Notes under the pieces: model-generated | Databases searched by the model: none | The model's input: the letters and a program-made list of their open reading frames with translations, nothing else | Told to the model about the DNA's origin: nothing | Translations under genes and position numbers: made by a program | Part shown: in pieces, positions 28,209-37,700 of the stretch | How the letters are laid out: each line of letters opens with the position of its first letter | Position numbering within the stretch: the stretch's first letter is position 1 | Source: CAJBIL01 sp044359525 | Lineage (GTDB): Bacteria > Pseudomonadota > Gammaproteobacteria > Burkholderiales > Rhodocyclaceae | Direction: 5' to 3' | Length of the DNA: 46,467 nt | NCBI GenBank assembly: GCA_044359525.1 | Contig: JBIKLY010000013.1 | Span: 1 to 46,467, forward strand

Positions 28209-28745
28209 TCAGAACTCGCCGCTGTAGAGCATGTCGCCACGACGGTTTTCAGCAAACGCCGCCTCGCTCTGGCCTTCATTCTTCGGCTTCTCTTCGCCGA
28301 GGCTGACCGACTCGACCTGATCTTCACGGGCACCGAGCAGGACCAGCATTTTCTTCACCGCATCAGCACGCTTCTGACCCAACGCCAGATTGTATTCACG
28401 GCCGCCGCGCTCGTCGGTATTGCCCTGGATCAGCATTTTGAACTGGCGGTTTCCGGCGAGGAATTTGGCGTGCGCCGTTACCAGATCCTTGTACTCCGCC
28501 TTGACTTCGAAGCTGTCGTAATCAAAGTAAACACTGCGCTTGGAAAGAATGCTCTTTGGATTGGTCAGCACATCCGGCAGGTTGCGGCCTTCAACGCCGC
28601 CGGCAGTGACGGTGGCAACCCCGGGGCCGCCACGGGATTCAACCGGCGCACCATCCTGCTCCGGGCCAGTCGGCGACGAACCGCAAGCGGCGACCAGGGC
28701 GGCGAAAGCAATGGCCAGCGAAATGTTGATGATCGAGTGTTTCAT
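28209..28745 (-). CDS. pal: Peptidoglycan-associated lipoprotein Pal
   Basis: Pal anchors the outer membrane to peptidoglycan and is the outer-membrane partner of TolB. This 178-residue protein has a lipoprotein signal with lipobox LVAAC (Cys21), a short disordered linker and a C-terminal OmpA-like domain. The peptidoglycan-binding residues are in GNTDERGGREYNLALGQKRA. All expected elements are intact. It lies 41 bp after tolB. Confidence 0.96.
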   Translation of the reverse strand: MKHSIINISLAIAFAALVAACGSSPTGPEQDGAPVESRGGPGVATVTAGGVEGRNLPDVLTNPKSILSKRSVYFDYDSFEVKAEYKDLVTAHAKFLAGNRQFKMLIQGNTDERGGREYNLALGQKRADAVKKMLVLLGAREDQVESVSLGEEKPKNEGQSEAAFAENRRGDMLYSGEF

Positions 28746-28786
28746 GGTGTTTCTCCTGCTTTAAGATTTAAAAACTGAATAAGCGA

Positions 28787-30067
28787 TTACTTGGTAAATG
28801 GGCCCCATGCCGGCTCGCGAACATCGCCAGCAGAGACGGATAAGCGCTGCTTGATACGGCCATCAATCGATACGGCCGAGAGTACGCCACGACCGCCCAT
28901 TTCGGTAGCAATCAGGATCATCCGGCCATTCGGTGCAAAACTCGGCGACTCATCCTTGTGTGAGTCGGTGAGTACCTGTACCTGCTTGCTCGCCAGATCC
29001 ATCACCGCAAGACGGAAAGCACCCTCGCGCCGGCTGATGAAGGCCATCGACTTGCCGTCCGGCGAGAGGCGGGGCGTCACGTTGTAGCTGCCCTCGAAGC
29101 TGACGCGCTGAACCTCGCCGCCACCGACGCTCATCCGGTAAATCTGCGGACTGCCGCCACGATCCGAGGTGAAGTAGATTGACTGACCATTCGGCGCGAA
29201 GTTCGGCTCAGTATCGATACCGCCGGAACTGCTCAGACGTCGCACGCCCGAGCCATCCGCATTGACGATGAAAATCTGCGATCCACCTTCCTTGGAAAGT
29301 ACGACGGCCAGTTTTTGCCCGTCAGGCGACCAGCCCGGTGCCGAGTTCGAGCCCCGGAAGTTGGCCACTACGACGCGCTTGCCAGTGGCCAGCGAGTGCA
29401 CATAAATCACCGGCTTCTTGTTCTCGAACGATACGTAAGCCAGACGACCGCCATCCGGCGACCAGGTCGGCGAGATGATCGGCTCCTTCGAAATCAGTGC
29501 AGCCTGGGCATTCTGCCCGTCGGCGTCGGCAATATGCAGTTCATAGCGCGCCTTGCTGCCCTTGACGACATAGGCAATGCGTGTCGAGAAGATGCCGGGC
29601 TCGCCGATCAGTTTTTCGTAGATGACATCGGCAATACGGTGGCCGGCAGCGCGCAGCATTGGCGTCGAAGTAACGAAAGCCGAGCCACCGAGCACGCCCT
29701 GTTTGTTCACATCGTACAGGCGAAAGCGTGCTTCCTGCCGGCCATCGCCGCTCGCACTGATACTGCCGGCAGCCAGCGCATCGGCGCCTTTCGCTTTCCA
29801 GTCGCCATAGACCGGGCTCGACGCTTCGGTCAGCACGCTACCGCTGGCATCAACCATCTTGAACAGGCCGCTACGCTCAAGGTCGCCGCGCACCACGGAA
29901 GTCAGTGCCCGCGAGGCCCCTGGTTCGCCGCCAAAATCAGCGATGGCCAGGGGAATACGGTTAGCGCCGGCGCCGGTAATCTCGATCGTCAGTTCGGCGC
30001 GCGCCGGCGTTTGCAATAGCGCGAACGCGCTGCAGGCGATCAGACTCAGGCTGCGTAGTTTGAGCAT
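28787..30067 (-). CDS. tolB: Tol-Pal system protein TolB
   Basis: TolB is the periplasmic protein that shuttles between Pal and TolA. This 426-residue precursor has a signal peptide ending ARA, an N-terminal alpha/beta domain, and a six-bladed beta-propeller made of WD40-like repeats (SPTWSPDGGRLAYVS, APGWSPDGQKLAVV, EPNFAPNGQSIYFTS and others). Length is normal. It is preceded by a 99-bp gap with a consensus -10 box, suggesting its own promoter in addition to read-through from ybgC. Confidence 0.96.
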   Translation of the reverse strand: MLKLRSLSLIACSAFALLQTPARAELTIEITGAGANRIPLAIADFGGEPGASRALTSVVRGDLERSGLFKMVDASGSVLTEASSPVYGDWKAKGADALAAGSISASGDGRQEARFRLYDVNKQGVLGGSAFVTSTPMLRAAGHRIADVIYEKLIGEPGIFSTRIAYVVKGSKARYELHIADADGQNAQAALISKEPIISPTWSPDGGRLAYVSFENKKPVIYVHSLATGKRVVVANFRGSNSAPGWSPDGQKLAVVLSKEGGSQIFIVNADGSGVRRLSSSGGIDTEPNFAPNGQSIYFTSDRGGSPQIYRMSVGGGEVQRVSFEGSYNVTPRLSPDGKSMAFISRREGAFRLAVMDLASKQVQVLTDSHKDESPSFAPNGRMILIATEMGGRGVLSAVSIDGRIKQRLSVSAGDVREPAWGPFTK

Positions 30068-30097
30068 GGGGCAAAGGCATCCATCAAAGAATCCGCG

Positions 30098-30103
30098 ATT
30101 ATA
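30098..30103 (-). promoter_or_regulatory. Candidate -10 box of an internal tolB promoter
   Basis: On the minus strand this reads TATAAT, about 30 bp before the tolB start codon in the tolA-tolB gap. No strong -35 hexamer is found at the usual distance. An internal promoter before tolB is known in E. coli, so the position makes sense. Confidence 0.4.
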
Positions 30104-30166
30104 TCGTCTCGACGCGCGAAGGGATTGTAACGAAACGTAATTTCACCGCGTGAGAAGGACAGCCAA

Positions 30167-30949
30167 CTACTCTTCGAATGGCTTGTACGGGATTCTGAGG
30201 TCGCGCACGAATAGGTCCGGCTGATCCGGTTTGGGCAGCGGCGAAGACTTCAGTATGGCGCGCTCGACGGCGGCATCAAGCGCCGGATTGCCGCTCGACT
30301 TGCGTATCTTGACACCGAGCACCTCGCCGGAGGGCAGCTGCGTCACTTCAAACTCGGCCAGTGGATTGCCCTGGATACCGGGCGGCAGAACGATGTTGCC
30401 GCGAATCTTGCCGGCGATCTTGCCGATATAGGTCACCAGCCCGCGATTGCGTGCAGCGGCAGCCTGCTCGGCCTTGAGCTGATCGCGATTGCGCGACTCG
30501 GCTTCGGCATGTGCACGCTGATCCTGCACGACCTTCTCCTGCTTAAGCTCTTTTTGCTCGCGCTCAATCGCCTTCTTCCAGTCCGGCTCCTCGCGCTTCG
30601 GCTCTTCTTTTTTTGGCTCGGGCTTTTTCGGTTCTTCCTTCTTCGGCGGCTCTTTCGGTTTCTTTTCTTCCTTGACCACGATATCGGGCTTGACCGGCGG
30701 CCTGGGCTCGGGCTTCACCTCGGGCTTCGGTTCCGGTTTCGGCTCGGGTTTGGGCTCCACCTTCGGCTCGGGCCTGACTGCCGGTGCCGGCGCGGCGCGC
30801 CAGACTTCGACCTCGACCTCGACCGACGACGGCGCCTGGCTCTTCCACTGCACGCCAAAGAAGAGCGCAGCAATGAGCAGGAGGTGCACCGTCGCGGCGA
30901 GCGTCAGCGACTTCCATTTGGCGACTTCAGGCTGGGGAAGCGGGATCAC
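30167..30949 (-). CDS. tolA: Tol-Pal system protein TolA
   Basis: TolA spans from the inner membrane, where it binds TolQR, to the outer-membrane side, where it binds TolB-Pal. This 260-residue protein has one N-terminal membrane helix (about 14-34), a Lys/Pro/Glu repeat region (EPKPEPKPEP) and charged helix, and a C-terminal domain with GEVLGVKIRKSSGNPALDAAVERAI. It starts with GTG at 30949. An upstream ATG (30966) opens a six-codon frame, MSAERL, whose stop overlaps the GTG as CTGTGA. Removing 2 nt would fuse it to tolA. Confidence 0.92.
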   Translation of the reverse strand: MIPLPQPEVAKWKSLTLAATVHLLLIAALFFGVQWKSQAPSSVEVEVEVWRAAPAPAVRPEPKVEPKPEPKPEPKPEVKPEPRPPVKPDIVVKEEKKPKEPPKKEEPKKPEPKKEEPKREEPDWKKAIEREQKELKQEKVVQDQRAHAEAESRNRDQLKAEQAAAARNRGLVTYIGKIAGKIRGNIVLPPGIQGNPLAEFEVTQLPSGEVLGVKIRKSSGNPALDAAVERAILKSSPLPKPDQPDLFVRDLRIPYKPFEE

Positions 30950-30973
30950 AGACGTTCAGCGCTCATTGCCCGA

Positions 30974-31384
30974 TTACTTGCCACTGACCTGGACGTTCAG
31001 CGCGACACGCTTGACCTGCTGGCGCTGCAACTCGTCCATGATCTCGAGCACGGCTTCGTACTTGACGTTCTTGTCGCCGGAAATCAGCACCGGCTGCTCC
31101 GGGTTGCGCGCCTGCGCTTCCAGGATAGCGGCCGAAAGCTCCTTGCGACTCACGTCGCGCTCTTTCCCGTCGCGCGCCAGATCGCGCAGCGCCAGCGTGC
31201 GGTCGGGGCGAATCATCACTTCGAGCGGCTTTTCGGCCTGTTGCGCGGCCTTGCCGACCGAGGGCAGATCAATGTTGGCGGTTGTCATCATCGGCGCCGT
31301 CACCATGAAGATAACGAGTAGCACGAGCATGACGTCAATGTAGGGGACGACGTTGATTTCGTTTTTCAGGCGGCGCGGGCGCAT
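30974..31384 (-). CDS. tolR: Tol-Pal system protein TolR
   Basis: TolR forms the proton-driven motor with TolQ. This 136-residue protein has one membrane helix, VMLVLLVIFMVTAPMM, with the conserved proton-carrying aspartate at residue 17 just at its start (PYID). The periplasmic domain follows. The order and size fit ExbD/TolR proteins. It begins 4 nt after tolQ ends. Confidence 0.95.
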   Translation of the reverse strand: MRPRRLKNEINVVPYIDVMLVLLVIFMVTAPMMTTANIDLPSVGKAAQQAEKPLEVMIRPDRTLALRDLARDGKERDVSRKELSAAILEAQARNPEQPVLISGDKNVKYEAVLEIMDELQRQQVKRVALNVQVSGK

Positions 31385-31388
31385 GTTT

Positions 31389-32066
31389 TTATCTCATCTG
31401 CCGCTGAAGGATGTTCTGGAACTCTTCCATGAACGACTCGAAGCGCGAGGACAAACGATCTATTTCGTGCGCAAAACGATTGTAGGCAACGACCGCCGGG
31501 ATTGCCGCAAAAAGGCCGATGGCGGTGGCGACCAGCGCTTCGGCAATACCTGGCGCGACCGCCGAGAGCGTCGCCTGGCCGACATTGGAGAGGCCGCGGA
31601 AGGAATGCATGATGCCCCACACGGTGCCGAACAGGCCGACGTAGGGGCTGACCGAACCGACCGAGGCAAGGAAGGCGAGATGCGAGTCGATGCTGTCCAT
31701 CTCGCGCTGGTAGGTGGCGCGCATGGCGCGGCGCGAACCGTCGACGACATCCTTGGCGTCGAGGTTCTTCTGGCTGCGCAGTTTGGTGAATTCGCGGAAA
31801 CCGGCTTCGAAAATTCGCTCCATGCTGCCGGCGCTGTGCCGGTCATTCGCCGCGCTCTGATAGAGCGCGTTGAGGTCGCCGCCGCTCCAGAAGTCGCGCT
31901 CGAACTGCTCGGTCTGCGCCAGCGCCGTGCGTACCGTGAACCACTTGCGGAAAATGTAGTACCACGACATGAACGAGACGCCGGCGAGGAGCAGCATCAC
32001 CGCCTGGACAACGGCGCTGGCATGGAGGATGAGATGCAGGATCGAGAGGTCTTGCGAGACGTTCAT
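31389..32066 (-). CDS. tolQ: Tol-Pal system protein TolQ
   Basis: TolQ is the five-subunit stator that surrounds TolR. This 225-residue protein has three membrane helices. The first is near residues 18-38, and the latter two contain YVGLFGTVWGIMHSF and IAEALVATAIGLFAAIPAVVAYN, the hallmark ExbB/TolQ segments. ATG 32066 overlaps the ybgC stop by 4 nt and begins the family's standard N-terminus; longer in-frame starts lie inside ybgC and are unlikely. Confidence 0.95.
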   Translation of the reverse strand: MNVSQDLSILHLILHASAVVQAVMLLLAGVSFMSWYYIFRKWFTVRTALAQTEQFERDFWSGGDLNALYQSAANDRHSAGSMERIFEAGFREFTKLRSQKNLDAKDVVDGSRRAMRATYQREMDSIDSHLAFLASVGSVSPYVGLFGTVWGIMHSFRGLSNVGQATLSAVAPGIAEALVATAIGLFAAIPAVVAYNRFAHEIDRLSSRFESFMEEFQNILQRQMR

Positions 32067-32518
32067 TGGAGGGCTTCCAGGCTGGTGCGCAACAAAGGCG
32101 GGATCGAGGTGGTCTTCATGAGGGCGGAGTTTACACAAACAATCTGGATCGTGCCGGTGACCAGCTCGTCCCAGCCGCCGGCGACGGCCGGATTGGCGCG
32201 CCGGATATGCTGGCGGAAGAAAATCTGGGCGCGGGTGATTTTTTCAACTTCAAGCCCGATCATCAACTGGTCGTCGAGCCGTGCCGGCTTCAGGTAGTCA
32301 ACGTTGACCGAGCGCACGACAAACGCAATACCCGGATCGCGCAGCAGATCGGCCTGGTCGTGGCCGATGTCACGCAGCCATTCCGTGCGGCAGCGTTCGA
32401 AGAACTTCAGGTAGTTGGCGTAATAGACCACGCCACCGGCGTCGGTGTCTTCGTAATAAATGCGAACCGGGATGGTGAAGGCGTTGGCTTTTTGTTCGTG
32501 CTTTTTCATGAACGTCAT
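32063..32518 (-). CDS. ybgC: Acyl-CoA thioesterase YbgC
   Basis: YbgC is a hotdog-fold thioesterase acting on short-chain acyl-CoA or acyl-ACP and is the usual first gene of the tol-pal operon. This 151-residue protein has the active-site motif YEDTDAGGVVYYANYLKFFER near residue 23 onward, with the catalytic aspartate in DTDAGG. Two in-frame ATGs (32518 and 32509) are possible. No terminator separates it from tolQ, which overlaps it by 4 nt. Confidence 0.94.
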   Translation of the reverse strand: MTFMKKHEQKANAFTIPVRIYYEDTDAGGVVYYANYLKFFERCRTEWLRDIGHDQADLLRDPGIAFVVRSVNVDYLKPARLDDQLMIGLEVEKITRAQIFFRQHIRRANPAVAGGWDELVTGTIQIVCVNSALMKTTSIPPLLRTSLEALQ

Positions 32519-32593
32519 TTTAATTCAGCACACCGCCTAACGATGTAAGTGTTTGTGACGGGATGGACACGTTTTCGCTGCGCCGCGCCACAA

Positions 32594-32622
32594 AAAGCAA
32601 AACGGGAGCCGAAGCTCCCGTT
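32594..32622 (-). terminator. Terminator of the first PEP-CTERM gene
   Basis: A strong hairpin with 9-bp arms (aacgggagc at 32601-32609 and gctcccgtt at 32614-32622) and a 4-nt loop. In minus-strand reading it is followed by a T-rich stretch. It lies 24 bp after the first PEP-CTERM gene and is nearly the same as the terminator at 43342-43367. Confidence 0.8.
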
Positions 32623-32645
32623 GGCGTAATCAAACGGACTGGCGG

Positions 32646-33305
32646 TCAAACAGACAGCTGCTTCTGTTTTCTGCGCCGTGCCATAGCGCCAAGCAGGCCG
32701 AGACCGGCAACCAGCATGGCATAAGTTTCAGGTTCCGGGACGGCGGCGATTGAAGGTGCGCCAATTGTTGCGCCGTAGAAGTACTCATAGTTGGGCGTAG
32801 TAAAAGAAATGCTGGTGAAGCTTCCCTGGAACTGGATTACGCCGTTGCCTTCGTAACCGGTGATGGAACTGCCCGACTGGGTGAGGCTTCCACCGCCCCA
32901 GCCTCCTGCGCCCTGGCTCAGAATCGTGAACGTCGGGTTGTTCAGGAAATTGAAGGAAACCGGCAGGCCGCTTTGACCTACGCTCCAAACGGCGATCAAC
33001 GGATTGATCACCGCCTGTGAGAAGGTAAAGGTGTTGGTTCCGGCGAGGCCGCCAGTCATCTGGAGCGAGTTGACTGGCGTGTTGGTCACCGTGGGGCTGG
33101 TGAATGAGGACGGGACCGCAGTGAATGGCGCCGAGCTGTTATACACGCCGCCGGTCTGGCCGGAATAGCTTACGTTGACGGTGTTGGCGTTCTGCACGAA
33201 TGAGCCGTTGGCGGCGTCAGTCCAGTTGGTCCAGTTGGCGGTGTCGACGGCGTGCGCGAGGCCGGCGCCGAGCGAAAGTGCGAGGGTAAGGAGTAGCTTG
33301 TTCAT
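32646..33305 (-). CDS. PEP-CTERM sorting-domain protein
   Basis: This 219-residue secreted protein has a signal peptide (ending LAHA), a Gly/Ser/Thr/Asn-rich body expected to form beta-structure, and a C-terminal PEP-CTERM tail: VPEPETYAML, a hydrophobic helix and RRRK. Such tails are recognised by exosortase and direct proteins to the cell surface or exopolysaccharide. No exosortase gene is in the window. The start codon follows a weak ribosome site. A regulatory dyad lies 76 bp upstream and a terminator follows; both are shared with the second PEP-CTERM gene at 43390. Confidence 0.88.
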   Translation of the reverse strand: MNKLLLTLALSLGAGLAHAVDTANWTNWTDAANGSFVQNANTVNVSYSGQTGGVYNSSAPFTAVPSSFTSPTVTNTPVNSLQMTGGLAGTNTFTFSQAVINPLIAVWSVGQSGLPVSFNFLNNPTFTILSQGAGGWGGGSLTQSGSSITGYEGNGVIQFQGSFTSISFTTPNYEYFYGATIGAPSIAAVPEPETYAMLVAGLGLLGAMARRRKQKQLSV

Positions 33306-33380
33306 TTTAAGGATTCTTCCGGAAAATTGGATTGTGGCTGAGGGGTAAGCAAAAATTCAGGCTACGCTGTCCGGTCGCGC

Positions 33381-33405
33381 CAGGCAATAGTCCTTTCGGG
33401 CTATT
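33381..33405 (-). promoter_or_regulatory. Shared PEP-CTERM upstream dyad, copy 1
   Basis: On the plus strand the dyad reads caatagtcc, tttc, gggctattg, with arms pairing at 8 of 9 positions. It lies 76 bp upstream of the first PEP-CTERM start. On the minus strand the consensus with the copy at 44046-44070 is TAG[CT]CC, 4 nt, G[AG]CTATTGCCT. It is probably a binding site for a regulator shared by both genes. Confidence 0.55.
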
Positions 33406-33439
33406 GGTTTGCAGATGGCTGGTCTCTGATGCGGTGGTC

Positions 33440-34512
<1,073 letters not shown>

Positions 34513-34516
<4 letters not shown>

Positions 34517-35580
34517 GAGGGGGTTGAAGCCGTTTCGTTATCCGCGTGTGCCAGCCATTCGCCGATCAGCACCCGCCCCAAAGCGAGCAGGGTCGGCCCG
34601 AGAAAAATTCCGATGAATCCGAAAACCAGCACGCCACCGAACACGCCGACGACGATCAACAACAAAGGCAGGCTGGCGGTGCGTGAGATCAGAATCGGCT
34701 TGACGAAATTATCAACACTGCTGATGCCGAACATGCCCCATAACACCATGAAAATCGCCCAGCCGGTTTCACCGCCGTTGTACAACCAGGCAGCGGCGCC
34801 AACCCAGATAAGCGTGGCCCCGATCACCGGCACCATCGAGAAGAAAAAGGTGGCAAAGGTCAGCATGATCACACCGGGGACGCCGGCAATGAGGAAGCCG
34901 ATCATAGCCACCAGCGACTGTGCCGCCGCCGTACCGACAATGCCGACCATGACACCGGTAACCGTTCCTTCGGCCAGATTCAGCATGCGCTCACCGAGCT
35001 CACCGGCTACCTTGCGACTCCCCGTGTGCAGTGCCGTGGCATAAGTATCGGCATCGCGGAAGATGAAGAAAACGAAGAAGATCACCAGCAACAGTTGCAG
35101 CAGGCCCTGCGCAAAGAGCGATACGGTCGCCAGCGCAAGCTTGCGGGTCGGGTCGAGAAACTGCCGCAGGAGGCCGTTCATTTCCTCCCGGCTTTCGACC
35201 AGCTTGTGCCAATAATCGCTGATCCCGGTTCCTATCACCGGAATTTTGGTCAGCCAGGCCGGTGCATCCGCTGGCAGACCACTTTCCAGCATGGGTTTGA
35301 GGAAGCGGATCGCCAGTTCTACGCCATCGGCCAAGGACCCCGAGAGCAAGGCCATCGGCGCCACCAGCAACACCAGCAACAGGGCCGACATCAACGCGGC
35401 GGCGAGGCTGCCACGTCCGCGACAAAGGGTGAGCAGGCGGTTGCGCACCGGCAGCGTGGTGACGCAAATGACGATGGCGAACAGCAGCGTACCGGTAAAT
35501 GGCATCAGCACGGCCACGCAGCCGATCAGCAGCAGTGCGGCGAGGGCCATCTGGATGATTTGCTTCTGCGCGGGGTTCAT
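34513..35580 (-). CDS. AI-2E (PerM) family membrane protein
   Basis: This 355-residue membrane protein fits the AI-2E/PerM family. An N-terminal helix pair leads to a periplasmic or membrane-hairpin region, then the conserved VPGVIMLTFATFFFSMVPVIG segment and the C-terminal FGFIGIFLGPTLLALG. Members export autoinducer-2, act in Na+/H+ exchange or are uncharacterised; none of these can be chosen here. The gene overlaps ruvB by 4 nt and lies 22 bp after ruvA, suggesting steady cotranscription with DNA-repair genes. Confidence 0.85.
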
Positions 35581-35602
35581 CGTCGAATCAAACTTTCACA
35601 AT

Positions 35603-36178
35603 TCACACTTTCGAGAGCAGCTTCAGCGCCTGGCGAATACCGTCCGAGGTCGAACAGCCGGCAGCTAGCTGTTTCAGCGCAGCCGACGCTTCGCGGTCAT
35701 TGTAACCCAGCGCCAACAATGCATTGAGGATGTCATGCTGGCTGTCGGGGGCGGCAATAACGCTTGAAGGAAGAGCCTCGGCGAGCTTGCCTTTCAGTTC
35801 AAGCAGCAGGCGTTCGGCGGTTTTTTTGCCGATACCCGGCACCTTGATCAGGCGACCAACCTCCTGCCGGGCGATGGCTTGCGCCAGGTCGCTGACCGAT
35901 AGTCCGGAGAGCACGGCCAGCGCCATGCGCGCGCCGACGCCGGAAATTTTGATCAACTGGCGGAAGGCGAAGCGCTCGGCTTCGCTGGCGAAACCGTAGA
36001 GAAACTGCCCGTCTTCACGCACCACAAAATGCGTCAGCAAAGTCACCTTCTCGCCGTTTGCCGGCAGGTTGTAGAAAGTGCTCATCGGCACATCAACTTC
36101 GTAACCAACGCCGTGGACGTCGAGCAGTACTTGCGGCGGGTTCTTTTCGAGCAGGATTCCGGTAAGACGACCGATCAT
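35603..36178 (-). CDS. ruvA: Holliday junction DNA-binding subunit RuvA
   Basis: RuvA binds the four-way junction and loads RuvB. This 191-residue protein has the N-terminal OB-fold (MIGRLTGILLEKNPPQVLLD), paired helix-hairpin-helix motifs (ISGVGARMALAVLSG and VPGIGKKTAERLLLELK) and the C-terminal domain that touches RuvB (LNALLALGYNDREASAAL). Complete and of normal size. It is followed by the PerM-type gene. Confidence 0.96.
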   Translation of the reverse strand: MIGRLTGILLEKNPPQVLLDVHGVGYEVDVPMSTFYNLPANGEKVTLLTHFVVREDGQFLYGFASEAERFAFRQLIKISGVGARMALAVLSGLSVSDLAQAIARQEVGRLIKVPGIGKKTAERLLLELKGKLAEALPSSVIAAPDSQHDILNALLALGYNDREASAALKQLAAGCSTSDGIRQALKLLSKV

Positions 36179-36204
36179 TTGGGGCTCCTAAAAAAATTAG
36201 TGCG

Positions 36205-36750
36205 CTAAACCAGCCGCCCGTTGCGCACGCGCAGCCCTTTGGTGGCCAGCGCGCCCAGTCCCTGGCCGCCGTGCGCATGCGCAATCGCGCAGGCCAGCGC
36301 GTCGGCCGCATCGGGGCTCGGGTCGCCGGGCAGCGCGAGCAGGCGGCGCACCATGTGCTGCACCTGCGTCTTGTCAGCATGGCCGTTGCCAACCACCGCC
36401 TGTTTGACCTGCAAGGCCGTATATTCGGCCACCTCCAGCCCATCGGCAACCAGCGCCGTAATCGCCGCACCGCGCGCCTGGCCGAGCAGCAGGGTCGACT
36501 GCGGATTGACGTTCACGAAAACGATTTCGACCACTGCCTGATCCGGCCGGTGCACCGCGACCAGTTCGCGCAGGCCGGCGTAGATGGTCCCCAGACGCGT
36601 CGGCAAGGAAGCCTTGGCGTCGGTTTTGATGCAGCCACTGGCAACGTAGGCGAGCTTGTTTCCTGTCTTGTCAATGACGCCAAAACCGGTGATGCGCAAG
36701 CCCGGGTCGATACCGAGGATTCGGATACCCGTTTTTTCCAGCGCGCTCAT
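36205..36750 (-). CDS. ruvC: Holliday junction endonuclease RuvC
   Basis: RuvC cleaves Holliday junctions. This 181-residue protein begins with the catalytic strand RILGIDPGLRITGFGVID, and the other acidic residues are seen in VVEIVFVN and the C-terminal DAADALACAIAHAH. Length is normal. Its start overlaps the stop of the upstream EamA transporter gene by 4 nt. The related gene yebC, often directly upstream of ruvC, is here 3.3 kb away, beyond the EamA and DUF6600 genes. Confidence 0.96.
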   Translation of the reverse strand: MSALEKTGIRILGIDPGLRITGFGVIDKTGNKLAYVASGCIKTDAKASLPTRLGTIYAGLRELVAVHRPDQAVVEIVFVNVNPQSTLLLGQARGAAITALVADGLEVAEYTALQVKQAVVGNGHADKTQVQHMVRRLLALPGDPSPDAADALACAIAHAHGGQGLGALATKGLRVRNGRLV

Positions 36751-37649
36751 TTGCCGTTGGCCCGTGCCAGATAAACTCCGCCGACGGCCAGGACCATGCC
36801 CGTCAACGCCAGCCCGCCCAGCGTTTCACCAAACACTGCCCAGGCGATGATGGCGGTGGTCGGCGGCGTCAGGTAAAAGAGGCTGGCGACATTGACCGCA
36901 CTGCCGCTGCGGATCAGCACATTGAGCAGGCTGATTGCCCCGAATGACAGAACCAGCACCAGCCAGAACAAGGCGAAGACAAACTGCGGCGTCCAGTCGA
37001 TGACCATCGTTTCTGTGGCACCGGCGAGCAGTGCGGTGACGACAGCGGTCGGCAGGAACTGGATGACCGAACCGGTGCGCAGGTCGAAATGCGGACAGAA
37101 GCGTTTCTGGTACAAGGTACCGATGGTAATCGCCAGCAGCGCGACAACCGCCGGAATCATCATCGCCAGCAAGGGAACATTGCCAAGCTTGTTGGCCACC
37201 ACCAGTGTGACGCCGACGAAGCCGAGCCCCAGCCCCAGCCACTGTTTTGCGCTGACGCGCTCGCCCAGCAGCCAGCCGGCGCCGCAGGCCGTCAGCAGCG
37301 GCTGCATGCCGACGAGCAGCGCGGTGATGCCGGCCGGCAGGCCGTGCTTGATGGCGACAAAAACGCCGCCAAGATAGAGCGCCTGCACGAAAAAACCGGC
37401 AACGGCGATATGAAAAATCTGCCGTCTATCGCGTGGCCACGGTGCGCGCGTCGCCAGCGCGAACGTCGTCATCAGGCCGAGCACCAGAATATAGCGGGTG
37501 AGCAGAAAGGTCAGCGGTTCGGCATAAGGCAGCCCGAATTTTGCGCCGACGAAACCGGTACTCCACAGAAAGACGAAGAGAAAGGGCAGCAGAGACTGAA
37601 AAGAGGGCATGAGATCGACTTTGGGCGCAGCGGCAAGTGTATCAAGCAT
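36747..37649 (-). CDS. EamA/DMT-family transporter
   Basis: This membrane protein of 288-300 residues has ten predicted helices in two EamA repeats, beginning LLPFLFVFLWSTGFVGAKFGL and ending with ALTGMVLAVGGVYLA. The inner motif FYLTPPTTAIIAWAVFGE is typical of the drug/metabolite transporter superfamily. It likely exports a small metabolite or amino acid. Starts at 37649 or 37610 are both possible. It overlaps ruvC by 4 nt and separates the ruv genes from yebC together with the DUF6600 gene. Confidence 0.88.
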   Translation of the reverse strand: MLDTLAAAPKVDLMPSFQSLLPFLFVFLWSTGFVGAKFGLPYAEPLTFLLTRYILVLGLMTTFALATRAPWPRDRRQIFHIAVAGFFVQALYLGGVFVAIKHGLPAGITALLVGMQPLLTACGAGWLLGERVSAKQWLGLGLGFVGVTLVVANKLGNVPLLAMMIPAVVALLAITIGTLYQKRFCPHFDLRTGSVIQFLPTAVVTALLAGATETMVIDWTPQFVFALFWLVLVLSFGAISLLNVLIRSGSAVNVASLFYLTPPTTAIIAWAVFGETLGGLALTGMVLAVGGVYLARANGK

Positions 37650-37700
37650 TCCGTCACAGAAGTCTGCCGCAATGCTATCCGGGTGCCCGGTCTTTCTCCC

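Noticed and set aside
32646..33305. Exosortase locus
   Set aside because: PEP-CTERM substrates are present, but no exosortase or polysaccharide gene is in the window.
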